Below are positions 1-7,792 of a DNA stretch of 64,000 nt, piece by piece (positions within the stretch are counted from its first letter, which is position 1; every line of letters begins with the position of its first letter). A model generated the notes under the pieces. The model did not search any database. It saw only the letters and a list, made by a program, of their open reading frames with translations, and was not told where the DNA came from. The translations under genes and the position numbers were made by a program. This DNA is from Shimia thalassica (GTDB lineage Bacteria > Pseudomonadota > Alphaproteobacteria > Rhodobacterales > Rhodobacteraceae), in assembly GCF_001458215.1 (NCBI RefSeq), contig NZ_CYTW01000003.1, forward strand, positions 332,946-396,945, given 5' to 3'.

Positions 1-934
1 TCTTTTCACCTTTGAAGGGGGTTGTGCCCCCATCAGGCCAGCTGAACACTTCGGCGCCGTTGTCCGTGGAATACATCACAACGGTGTTGTCCGCGATCCC
101 AAGCTCGTCAAGACGGTCAAGCATTTGGCCAACCATTTTGTCGTGCTCGACCATGCCATCCGGATAAATGCCGAGACCCGTCACGCCTTGGCTTTCGGGT
201 TTCAGGTGGGTGTTAATGTGCATCCGTGTGGTGTTGTACCATAGAAAGAACGGCTTATCCTGCTCAACCGCACGGTTCATAAAGTCGATGGCACCTGCGG
301 TGACTTCTTCGTCAATCGTCTCCATGCGTTTGCGGGTCAGCGGGCCGGTGTCTTCGACAGTGCCGTCAGACGAGGATTTGATCACACCACGCGGGCCGAA
401 CTTTTCGCGAAACTCCGGATCCTTGGGATAGTCCACGCTTTCCGGCTCTTCTTCGGCATTCAGGTGGTAGAGGTTGCCAAAGAACTCATCAAACCCGTGG
501 TTGGTCGGAAGGTGCTCGTCGCGGTCGCCAAGGTGGTTCTTGCCGTATTGCCCCGTCATATAGCCTTTCGACTTCATATACTCGGCAATGGTGGGGTCTT
601 TTTCCGACATGCCTTCTTTGGCACCGGGAAGACCCACCTTGAGCAATCCGGTCCGGAACCCGGACTGGCCTGTCACAAAGGATGCGCGCCCCGCAGTACA
701 GGACTGTTCACCATAAGAGTGCGTGAACAGCATGCCTTCGTTTGCAATCCGGTCAATGTTGGGGGTTTCGTACCCCATCATGCCTTGGTTATAGGCGCTG
801 ACGTTCCAATAGCCGACGTCATCCCCCCATATCACCAAAAAGTTGGGTGTATCCGCTGCGAGCGCCATTGAGGATGTCATCATCCCCATGGACAGCGTTG
901 CGGCAAATGCCGCTCGTTTCATTAAACCTATCAT
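1..934 (-). CDS. Secreted arylsulfatase-family sulfatase (3' end outside window)
   Basis: Hydrolyses a sulfate ester, probably in the periplasm or outside the cell; substrate unknown. The visible N-terminal ~311 residues begin with a signal peptide (MKRAAFAATLSMGMM...ALAA), followed by FLVIWGDDVG, which carries the two metal-binding aspartates. Next comes SCTAGRASFVTGQ, the C-x-A-x-R form of the motif whose cysteine is converted to formylglycine. GKNHLGD and a later STDNGAE are also alkaline-phosphatase-superfamily sulfatase motifs. The ATG at 934 has GGAGG nine bases upstream; an in-frame ATG five codons later is possible. The gene runs off the left edge, so its length cannot be judged. Maturation needs a formylglycine-generating enzyme, not seen here. 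Family certain, substrate not. Confidence 0.93.
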   Translation of the reverse strand, partial: MIGLMKRAAFAATLSMGMMTSSMALAADTPNFLVIWGDDVGYWNVSAYNQGMMGYETPNIDRIANEGMLFTHSYGEQSCTAGRASFVTGQSGFRTGLLKVGLPGAKEGMSEKDPTIAEYMKSKGYMTGQYGKNHLGDRDEHLPTNHGFDEFFGNLYHLNAEEEPESVDYPKDPEFREKFGPRGVIKSSSDGTVEDTGPLTRKRMETIDEEVTAGAIDFMNRAVEQDKPFFLWYNTTRMHINTHLKPESQGVTGLGIYPDGMVEHDKMVGQMLDRLDELGIADNTVVMYSTDNGAEVFSWPDGGTTPFKGEK

Positions 935-1120
935 ACGCGCTTTCCTCCAATCACTCCCGAAAATGTTAGAAGCGGCACAAAATAGACCGCCCTGTTCACA
1001 GTCTGCGCGGAGAATCTGTTTCGATCAAACTTTTTAAACTCAATATGGTTAGCAAGGGGGCGCGACCTGCCGCCGAATACCGCGCCAGCCGGATCACCTG
1101 CGCAGGGTTTGGCTGTCCGG

Positions 1121-1151
1121 AAAACAAAACGGGCCACCCGAAGGCAGCCCG
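1121..1151 (-). terminator. Rho-independent terminator after leuA
   Basis: On the minus strand an 18-base hairpin sequence with arms CGGGC..GCCCG, an inner CC/GG pair and a TTCG tetraloop is followed by TTTTGTTTT. It lies 26 bases past the leuA stop. Confidence 0.9.
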
Positions 1152-1176
1152 AAAATCTTTTGGAATATGGCGTTGA

Positions 1177-2751
1177 TCAGGTCACGTCGCGATACGAGAT
1201 TTCTTTTGCATCGACACCTTCGCCCATTTTGGCGCGTCGCACGACCAGACGGTTCAGCGCATTGATATAGGCTTTGGCCGACGACACCACGGTATCTGTA
1301 TCTGCCGATTGACCGGTCACGACCATGCCGTCCTCTTCGACCCGAACCGAAACGGTGGCCTGTGCATCCATGCCTTCGGTGACGGCATGAACCTGATACA
1401 ATTGCAGGCGTGCCTGGTTTGGATGCAGATCACGAATGGCTTTGAACGTGGCATCAACCGGCCCATCCCCAAACGCAGTCGCCGAGATGTCCTTGCCATC
1501 GATTTCCATTTCAACGGTGGCTTCCGCCTGACCGCCCGTGCCGCAGACAACTTTCATCGAGACCAGCTTTAGGGCATCGTTTTCATCGTCGCCGCCGACA
1601 CGCATCAGCGCGATCAGGTCATCGTCCAGAACCTCTTTCTTGCGGTCGGCAAGATCCTTGAACCGGACAAATACGTCTTTCAGCTGGTTGTCGCCAACCT
1701 CAAAGCCCAAATGCTCGAGTTTGTCACGCAGCGCCGCCCGTCCCGAGTGTTTGCCCAAGGGCAGGGAAGTGCCGGACAGGCCCACATCTTCGGGGCGCAT
1801 GATCTCGAAGGTTTCCTTGTTCTTCAGCATGCCGTCCTGATGGATGCCCGACTCGTGGGCAAAGGCGTTTTTACCGACGATGGCCTTGTTGAATTGCACC
1901 GGAAAGCCCGACACAGTCGCCACACGACGCGAGATTTGCATCAGCTTTCTGGTGTCGATCCCTGTGTGCCAAGGCATGATGTCATTGCGCACCTTCAGGG
2001 CCATGACCACTTCTTCAAGGGCGGTGTTGCCTGCGCGTTCGCCCAGACCGTTGATGGTGCACTCGATCTGACGCGCGCCCCCTTCAACAGCAGCCAGCGA
2101 GTTCGCCGTCGCCATGCCAAGGTCATTGTGACAATGCGTGGCAAAGATCACCTCATCGGCACCGGGCACAGTTTCGATCAGCCGTTTGATCAGATCAGCG
2201 CTTTCAACTGGCGCCGTATACCCAACCGTATCAGGAATGTTGATCGTAGTCGCGCCGGCTTTGATGGCAATTTCGATCACGCGACACAGGTAATCCCATT
2301 CGGTCCGTGTGGCATCCATCGGGGACCATTGCACGTTTTCACACAGGTTACGCGCGTGGCTGACGGTTTCGTGGATCTTGTCCGCCATTTCGTCCATGGT
2401 CAGGTTCGGGATCGCACGGTGCAGTTCCGAGGTGCCGATAAACGTGTGGATGCGGTTTTTCTCGGCGTGTTTCACAGCCTCCCAGCATCGATCAATATCG
2501 GCAAAGTTCGCACGCGCCAGCCCGCAAATGCGGCTGTTTTTCGCGTTTTTGGCAATCTCGCTGACGGCTCTGAAGTCCCCTTCCGAAGCAATCGGGAACC
2601 CGGCTTCGATGATGTCCACGCCCATCTCGTCCAGCATGCCTGCTATTTCGAGTTTCTCGTCATGGGTCATGGTCGCGCCGGGCGACTGTTCGCCGTCACG
2701 CAGGGTCGTGTCAAAGATCAAGACGCGGTCTTGTTGGGCAGTATCGTTCAT
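1177..2751 (-). CDS. leuA: 2-isopropylmalate synthase
   Basis: First committed step of leucine synthesis: condenses acetyl-CoA with 2-oxoisovalerate to 2-isopropylmalate in the cytoplasm. The 524-residue product has the HMGL-like TIM barrel from residue 10, with the signature FDTTLRDGEQSPG (about 13-25). The HCHNDLG motif supplies metal-binding histidines, and a C-terminal LeuA allosteric domain (about 385-520) is where leucine normally inhibits. Length is typical. The ATG has only a modest purine-rich ribosome site (GAGAGA, 7 bases away); a stronger AGGAG lies 19 bases upstream and may belong to a regulatory structure. A leucine-rich leader peptide and a perfect hairpin precede the gene, indicating leucine-dependent control. 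Confidence 0.97.
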   Translation of the reverse strand: MNDTAQQDRVLIFDTTLRDGEQSPGATMTHDEKLEIAGMLDEMGVDIIEAGFPIASEGDFRAVSEIAKNAKNSRICGLARANFADIDRCWEAVKHAEKNRIHTFIGTSELHRAIPNLTMDEMADKIHETVSHARNLCENVQWSPMDATRTEWDYLCRVIEIAIKAGATTINIPDTVGYTAPVESADLIKRLIETVPGADEVIFATHCHNDLGMATANSLAAVEGGARQIECTINGLGERAGNTALEEVVMALKVRNDIMPWHTGIDTRKLMQISRRVATVSGFPVQFNKAIVGKNAFAHESGIHQDGMLKNKETFEIMRPEDVGLSGTSLPLGKHSGRAALRDKLEHLGFEVGDNQLKDVFVRFKDLADRKKEVLDDDLIALMRVGGDDENDALKLVSMKVVCGTGGQAEATVEMEIDGKDISATAFGDGPVDATFKAIRDLHPNQARLQLYQVHAVTEGMDAQATVSVRVEEDGMVVTGQSADTDTVVSSAKAYINALNRLVVRRAKMGEGVDAKEISYRDVT

Positions 2752-2768
2752 TTGGAAATCTCTCTTTT

Positions 2769-2850
2769 TTCTCCTGATGCCTTGGCGCGAAGCGACGATC
2801 CTCTGAGCGGTCGCGCCTATAACGGCACGCTCAGAGGCGGGCTAGGAGAA
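2769..2850 (-). promoter_or_regulatory. leuA leader RNA hairpins (candidate attenuator)
   Basis: Two nested inverted repeats are visible. The inner arms CCTCTGAGCG (2828-2837) and CGCTCAGAGG (2800-2809) are perfect over 10 bp with an 18-base loop. The outer pair is TTCTCCT (2844-2850), which is part of the leader's leucine codons, and AGGAGAA (2769-2775) just upstream of leuA. No U-tract follows the hairpin, so this does not look like a classical intrinsic-terminator attenuator. Inference: a ribosome stalled on the leucine codons would break the outer pairing and expose the purine-rich region before leuA. Confidence 0.55.
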
Positions 2851-2917
2851 GAAGGTCGGCCAGAATCGCAGCGCGAATGCGCTGTGCGGGTGCTGCGATA
2901 TGTGCCTTGGTCATCAT
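2831..2917 (-). CDS. Leucine-rich leader peptide of leuA (28 aa)
   Basis: A 28-codon frame lies 79 bases ahead of leuA on the same strand. Its last ten codons include six leucines, among them four in a row (CTT CTT CTC CTA, residues 22-25) and the final codon before TGA. The encoded C-terminus is ILADLLLLARL. Ribosome stalling on such a run is the classical sensor of charged leucyl-tRNA in amino-acid attenuators. The stop codon lies inside the 5' arm of a perfect 10-bp hairpin. No strong Shine-Dalgarno is visible before the tandem ATGs, so the first or second ATG could be used. The peptide itself probably has no function after synthesis. Confidence 0.72.
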   Translation of the reverse strand: MMTKAHIAAPAQRIRAAILADLLLLARL

Positions 2918-3095
2918 GCTGTGAAATATACATGCCTTTGGGTAAATGAAAACCCTCAAATCGGGCTTTTTGCGCGCGACGGAAATCGTCCGGAACCGGT
3001 GAAAATTGGTATGCTCAAATTAATCCTTTCCGGACCTTAATGATCTTCCAGTGGCGGCCTATCTGTTGCCCCAGGCCAGCAGAAGGAGAATGAAG

Positions 3096-3752
3096 ATGGC
3101 ACCTGACGTCCTGGAGCAAACAGAACGGACCCGCCTGCGCAGACTGCGCGAGAAGGGGTCTTATGAACGTGACACAATCAATGCCGTTCTGGATGCCATG
3201 CCGCTGGCCCATATTGGCTATGTCATGAATGGCACGCCGTCTGTTTTGCCCACCTTGCAATGGCGCGAGGGGGGTCATGTCTATTGGCACGGTTCATCCG
3301 CCAGCCGCGCCTTGCGCGCCATGAAGGGGCAACAGGTCTGTATGACCGTGTCGATTCTGGATGGGTTTGTTCTGGCGCGCTCCGCGCTGCATCATTCGGT
3401 CAATCAACGATCCGTCATGATCTTTGGCGAAGCCGAACAGATCACTGATACGGATGCCAAAAACGCCCGTATGAAGGCCATGTTCGATCACATGTTCCCA
3501 GGACGGTGGGACATCCTGCGCCCCATGCAGTCTCAGGAATCCAAGGCCACCGCCGTGTTTCGGATGCCATTGACCGAAGCCTCGGCCAAGCTGCGCGATG
3601 CACAGCCCGCCGATGACGAGGCCGACTATGCCTTGCCGATCTGGGCAGGGGTTGTACCTGTGTCGCTTCAACTTGGTGCGCCGGTGTCCGACCCGCGCAA
3701 TCTGGCGCAGGTCACGCCTCCCTCTCACCTCGGGCATATCCGCATCGGATAA
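3096..3752 (+). CDS. Pyridoxamine 5'-phosphate oxidase-family flavin-binding protein
   Basis: A 218-residue cytoplasmic protein of the split-barrel FMN-binding fold (PNPOx-like, 'flavin-nucleotide-binding protein'). Visible features are the N-terminal RGSY-like segment (LREKGSYERDTINAVLDAM), the strand-rich core PLAHIGYVMNGTPSVLPTLQWREGGHVYWHGSSASRAL, and a C-terminal WAGVVPVSLQLG segment typical of this family. The ATG at 3096 is preferred because AAGGAG sits seven bases upstream; an ATG two codons earlier overlaps that site's spacing. The enzyme activity is unknown; many relatives bind FMN or F420 and act on small oxidised molecules. A different SDR gene follows 38 bases later on the same strand. 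Confidence 0.85.
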   Translation: MAPDVLEQTERTRLRRLREKGSYERDTINAVLDAMPLAHIGYVMNGTPSVLPTLQWREGGHVYWHGSSASRALRAMKGQQVCMTVSILDGFVLARSALHHSVNQRSVMIFGEAEQITDTDAKNARMKAMFDHMFPGRWDILRPMQSQESKATAVFRMPLTEASAKLRDAQPADDEADYALPIWAGVVPVSLQLGAPVSDPRNLAQVTPPSHLGHIRIG

Positions 3753-3790
3753 GGCTTGTCATTCCCAAGGCGCGTTCTAGCTTTCCTGTC

Positions 3791-4453
3791 ATGAAACGCG
3801 CTTTGATTATTGGTGACACCGGCGGGATTGGCGCAGCTCTGTCAAAAGAGCTGCGCTCGCAGGATGTGTCGGTCACGGGTCTGTCCCGTGGTCGCGACGG
3901 ATTTGATTTTGCCGACCCCGAAGGTGTGGATGCCTTGCTTGGCAACCTCTCGGGGCCGTTTGACATGATACTGGTCGCGACGGGGGCACTCACTTCAACC
4001 CGTCAGACGCCTGAAAAATCGCTAAGAGAGTTGAGCGCCGCCGAGTTGGCACAGCAATTTACGCTGAACACGATCGGGCCTGCGTTGGTGATGCGGCACG
4101 CCGCGCGTTTGATGCCACGTGATCGCCGTGCCGTGTTTGCCGCGTTGTCTGCACGGGTGGGATCAATCGGGGACAACCGTCTGGGGGGCTGGTATTCCTA
4201 TCGCGCCTCCAAGGCCGCGTTGAACCAGCTGGTGCACAGCGTCGCGATTGAACTTTCGCGCAGTCACAAGCAATCGATCTGTGTCGCGTTGCATCCCGGT
4301 ACCGTGGCCACGCGTTTTACCGCCGCCTTTGAAGCGCCCAACAAGCTGTTGCCAAGCGAAAGTGCGGCGTGCCTTTTGTCTGTATTGCAGCGCCTTGACG
4401 TGAAAGAGACCGGCGGCTTTTTCGCGTGGGATGGCACACCGATCGAATGGTAA
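3791..4453 (+). CDS. Short-chain dehydrogenase/reductase
   Basis: A 220-residue NAD(P)-dependent oxidoreductase of the classical SDR fold, resembling C-factor/CsgA-type short SDRs. The N-terminus IIGDTGGIGAALS is the glycine-rich nucleotide-binding loop. The catalytic Tyr and Lys are in YSYRASKAALN, with a serine in FAALSARVGSI. The C-terminus FAWDGTPIEW is typical of this subgroup. It follows the flavin-binding protein by 38 bases and ends before a bidirectional terminator, so the two may be co-transcribed. Substrate unknown. Confidence 0.88.
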   Translation: MKRALIIGDTGGIGAALSKELRSQDVSVTGLSRGRDGFDFADPEGVDALLGNLSGPFDMILVATGALTSTRQTPEKSLRELSAAELAQQFTLNTIGPALVMRHAARLMPRDRRAVFAALSARVGSIGDNRLGGWYSYRASKAALNQLVHSVAIELSRSHKQSICVALHPGTVATRFTAAFEAPNKLLPSESAACLLSVLQRLDVKETGGFFAWDGTPIEW

Positions 4454-4465
4454 TGGCGCCTGCGC

Positions 4466-4500
4466 AAACAAAAAGGGGCGAGACCTGATCTCACCCCTTC
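4466..4500. terminator. Terminator between convergent SDR and MORN genes
   Basis: The hairpin GGGG-C-GAGA / TCTC-A-CCCC has one internal mismatch and a five-base loop. The minus-strand reading is followed by CCCCTTTTTGTTTG, so it best serves the MORN-repeat gene; the plus strand has only a weak T-rich tail. Confidence 0.8.
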
Positions 4501-4528
4501 ATTTCTGTCCAACCTTGCCGGTTGCGCG

Positions 4529-5932
4529 TTAGCCGTCTGTTTTCAAAGCGCCATCTTCCCAGTCGCCCGTGGCCTCTTCGCCTGTTGCATAGCGCATCGT
4601 GCCTTCGCCCTGACGTTTGCCGGCTTTGAACATGCCCTCATAGACATCTCCGTTGGCATAGGTCGCAACACCTTTGCCGCTGATTTCGCCACTTGCCCAC
4701 GCACCTGCATATTTGAACCCGTCGGGCATGCGGATTTCACCAGTGCCGTGGCGTTGACCGTCAGCAAACTGGCCTTCGTAGACCGTTCCGTCCGGATAGG
4801 TGGCCATGCCGTTGCCGTGACGCTGGCCGTCTTGCCAGTCTCCCTCATAGCGATAGCCGTCTGCATAGGTCATCACACCTTTGCCGTGGTTGCGCGCGTT
4901 CAGGAAAGACCCCGTATAGACAAGCCCGTTGGCATAGGTGGCCGTTCCTTCGCCTTCGATAACGCCGTTTTTCCAACCGCCGTCATAGGCCGACCCGTCA
5001 GGATAGGTGATTTTCCCCGTGCCATCGGCCAGATCATTGCGGAACTGGCCCACATAGATCGATCCGTCCGGATAGGTCACCTGACCATCGCCTTCGATAT
5101 GGCCGGACACCCAGCTGCCGACATAGGTATATCCGTCAGAGCCGGTAAATGTGCCCTGACCATCGCGTTTGTCCGCCTGGAACGTGCCTTCATAGATATC
5201 GCCATTGGCGTAAATCACTTTGCCGGTGCCTTCGCGTTGTCCCGCAACCAGCTGGCCTTCGTAGACATCGCCGTTGGGTTGGGTCAAAACACCCGTCCCT
5301 TCGATTTGTCCGGCACGCCACAGACCTTCATAGATCAATCCGTCCGGCATGGTCAGCTTGCCGTCACCTTCGCGTTCGCCGGCAACAATCTGGCCCGCAT
5401 AGATCGCGCCATCCGGATAGGTGATCCGCCCCATGCCTTCTTTGACACCATTGACCCAGTCACCGTCATAGACATAGCCGCCGGGGCTGGTCATGACACC
5501 TTTGCCGTGGTGCATCGCGTTCAGGAAACCGCCCTCGAAACGCACACCGTTGGCATAGATCGCAACGCCGGTGCCGTTGATCTTGCCGTCTTTCCATTCG
5601 CCTTCATAGGTGCCGCCATCGGTAAAGGTGATCTTGCCGATGCCTTCGGGTTTGCCTTTGGCAAACTGGCCCTCGTAAATGGATCCGTTCGGAAACCGCG
5701 CCTGACCCTTGCCTTTGATATCGCCGTCGACCCATTCGCCAACGTACTCATAGCCGTTCGGCAGGCGATACGTGCCGATTCCGTGCTGCAATCCGCCCTT
5801 GAACGTGCCTTCGTAAACGCCACCGTCATCATACTGCTTGGTCAGGATATCCCCGTCCTGCGCCGAAACAGCTGTAGCCGTACCAAGTAACAGCGTCATT
5901 GCTGCAATCTTCATTGCCTGTCTGTTTTTCAT
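4529..5932 (-). CDS. Exported MORN-repeat protein
   Basis: A 467-residue protein with a cleavable signal peptide (MKNRQAMKIAAMTLLLGTATAVSAQ). The rest is almost entirely 23-residue MORN repeats of the form YxDGxxYEGxWxxGxxxGxGxxT; I count 18 complete units and one partial unit. Such repeats form elongated beta-hairpin sheets and in bacteria are usually exported or envelope-associated; no enzyme domain is visible. The start at 5932 has AAGAAG upstream and begins the signal peptide cleanly; an in-frame start 12 codons earlier would place MPAWDGPSGARR before it. Repeat units n and n+9 resemble each other, implying an internal nine-unit duplication. Function unknown. Confidence 0.9.
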   Translation of the reverse strand: MKNRQAMKIAAMTLLLGTATAVSAQDGDILTKQYDDGGVYEGTFKGGLQHGIGTYRLPNGYEYVGEWVDGDIKGKGQARFPNGSIYEGQFAKGKPEGIGKITFTDGGTYEGEWKDGKINGTGVAIYANGVRFEGGFLNAMHHGKGVMTSPGGYVYDGDWVNGVKEGMGRITYPDGAIYAGQIVAGEREGDGKLTMPDGLIYEGLWRAGQIEGTGVLTQPNGDVYEGQLVAGQREGTGKVIYANGDIYEGTFQADKRDGQGTFTGSDGYTYVGSWVSGHIEGDGQVTYPDGSIYVGQFRNDLADGTGKITYPDGSAYDGGWKNGVIEGEGTATYANGLVYTGSFLNARNHGKGVMTYADGYRYEGDWQDGQRHGNGMATYPDGTVYEGQFADGQRHGTGEIRMPDGFKYAGAWASGEISGKGVATYANGDVYEGMFKAGKRQGEGTMRYATGEEATGDWEDGALKTDG

Positions 5933-6088
5933 TCTTCTTGCCCCCGAGGGTCCATCCCATGCTGGCATGCAGCCTTGGGAGAAACCTAAATCAGCGCGCG
6001 GCTCTGGGCAACGTCTTTTGGCTGTTTACACTTTTCCTCGCGCTGGGTTCTGTTAAATCTGCTGCAAGAGACGCGACAGGAGGACCAC

Positions 6089-7747
6089 ATGTCCGACAGA
6101 TTCCGCCTGACCATGGCGCAGGCCAACCCCACGATGGGGGACCTCGAAGGCAATGCTGCCAAGGCCTTTGCCGCTTGGCAAGAAGGCAAAAAAGCTGGCG
6201 CAGATCTCGTGGCGCTGCCCGAGATGTTCATTGTGGGGTACAACGCTCAAGACCTGATCAAAAAGCCGGCTTTGCAGGCTGCGGCTATGGCCGAGGTTGA
6301 AAAACTGGCCGAATCTTGCGCCGATGGTCCGGCCCTTGCCATTGGCGGCCCCTTCGCCGAAGGCGACAAGCTCTATAATGCATACTTTATTCTGAACAAG
6401 GGTCGCATCGTCAGCCGGCAACTCAAGCACCACCTGCCGAACTATACCGTGTTCGACGAGGTGCGTTTGTTTGACTCTGGTCCTCTCGGGGGGCCGTATG
6501 CCGTGGGCAATACCCGCATAGGCAGCCCGATTTGCGAAGACGCCTGGTTTGAAGATGTCGCCGAAACCCTTGAGGAAAGCGGCGCAGAGTTTCTCTTGGT
6601 GCCCAACGGGTCGCCCTATTACCGGGATAAATTCGACCGGCGCATGAACCATATGGTGGCACGTGTTGTCGAAACGGGGCTGCCTCTTGTTTATCTGAAC
6701 ATGGTGGGTGGTCAGGACGATCAGGTCTTTGACGGTGGCTCATTTGTGCTGAACCCCGGCGGAGAGCTGGCGGTGCAACTGCCCGTGTTTGACGAAATGA
6801 CGGTGCATGTTGATTTCGAACGCACCGATGACGGCTGGCGCGCACTGCCCGGTGACAAGGCTTTGCTGCCTTCGGGGGAAGAACAGGACTATCGCGTCTG
6901 TGTCGAGGCATTGCGCGACTATATGGGCAAAACCGGTTTCAAGAAGGTGCTGCTTGGTCTGTCCGGTGGTATCGACTCGGCGCTTGTTGCGACGATTGCA
7001 GTGGATGCGCTGGGCGCGGAAAATGTCCGTTGCGTCATGCTGCCGTCTGAATACACCTCTCAGGCATCTTTGGATGACGCCAAAGACATCGCCGAGCGTC
7101 TGGGTTGTCGCTATGACTACGTGCCGATCGCCGAAGGGCGTCAGGCCATCACCAACACCTTGGCACCGCTGTTTGCAGGCACCGAAGAAGGGCTGACCGA
7201 GGAAAACATCCAATCCCGCCTGCGTGGACTTTTGTTGATGGCCCTGTCGAACAAATTTGGCGAGATGCTGCTGACGACTGGCAACAAATCCGAAGTCGCG
7301 GTCGGCTATGCCACGATCTATGGCGACATGGCGGGCGGCTATAACCCGATCAAGGACATGTACAAAACGCGCGTTTTTGAAACCTCACGGTGGCGGAATT
7401 GTACAAAACGCGATTGGATGATGGGCCCTGCGGGCGAAGTCATTCCGGTATCGATCATCGACAAGCCGCCCTCTGCGGAGTTGCGACCCGATCAAAAAGA
7501 CGAAGACAGCCTGCCGCCCTATGACGTGCTGGACGCTATCCTGACAATGCTGGTGGATGAAGAGCGCTCGGTGGCCGATTGCGTTGCGGCCGGCTTTGAA
7601 CGGGACACCGTAAAGCGCGTCGAGCATCTGCTTTATATCAGTGAATACAAACGGTTCCAGTCTGCTCCGGGCGCACGTTTGTCGAAAAAGGCCTTCTGGC
7701 TGGACCGGCGTTATCCGATTGTGAACAGGTTTCGCGACAAGTCCTGA
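6089..7747 (+). CDS. nadE: Glutamine-dependent NAD+ synthetase
   Basis: Last step of NAD synthesis: amidates deamido-NAD using glutamine and ATP. The 552-residue protein has an N-terminal nitrilase-type glutaminase with the Glu45 (LPEMF), Lys113 (LKHHLPNY) and Cys149 (SPICEDAWF) catalytic triad. The C-terminal synthetase has the ATP-pyrophosphatase loop LSGGIDSA (291-298) and the conserved DKPPSAELRPDQKDEDSLPPY block. Length is typical for the two-domain form. The ribosome site ACAGGAGGACCAC precedes the ATG. It stands alone and converges on pfkB. Confidence 0.97.
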   Translation: MSDRFRLTMAQANPTMGDLEGNAAKAFAAWQEGKKAGADLVALPEMFIVGYNAQDLIKKPALQAAAMAEVEKLAESCADGPALAIGGPFAEGDKLYNAYFILNKGRIVSRQLKHHLPNYTVFDEVRLFDSGPLGGPYAVGNTRIGSPICEDAWFEDVAETLEESGAEFLLVPNGSPYYRDKFDRRMNHMVARVVETGLPLVYLNMVGGQDDQVFDGGSFVLNPGGELAVQLPVFDEMTVHVDFERTDDGWRALPGDKALLPSGEEQDYRVCVEALRDYMGKTGFKKVLLGLSGGIDSALVATIAVDALGAENVRCVMLPSEYTSQASLDDAKDIAERLGCRYDYVPIAEGRQAITNTLAPLFAGTEEGLTEENIQSRLRGLLLMALSNKFGEMLLTTGNKSEVAVGYATIYGDMAGGYNPIKDMYKTRVFETSRWRNCTKRDWMMGPAGEVIPVSIIDKPPSAELRPDQKDEDSLPPYDVLDAILTMLVDEERSVADCVAAGFERDTVKRVEHLLYISEYKRFQSAPGARLSKKAFWLDRRYPIVNRFRDKS

Positions 7748-7755
7748 CTAGAGCG

Positions 7756-7790
7756 GGTTGCGTGGCGGGGTGTCCCCTTGTCGCGCAACC
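7756..7790. other. Hairpin between convergent nadE and pfkB
   Basis: Arms GGTTGCG and CGCAACC enclose an inner GGGG/CCCC stem with a three-base loop. It fills the 45-base gap between the two stops but has no T-tract on either strand. It is probably a transcription-stop or mRNA-end structure rather than a canonical intrinsic terminator. Confidence 0.5.
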
Positions 7791-7792
7791 TG

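Noticed and set aside
1711..2949. Long plus-strand frame (412 codons) antisense to leuA
   Set aside because: Exactly overlies leuA on the opposite strand; its translation shows no domain and the open frame is explained by the codon bias of leuA.
4748..5890. 380-codon repetitive frame antisense to the MORN gene
   Set aside because: Its repeat pattern (VRIG...) is only the reverse reading of the 69-base MORN repeats; no ribosome site or domain.
4529..5932. CRISPR-like regular repeats
   Set aside because: The 69-base periodicity is coding (23 codons) with degenerate copies and no spacers.
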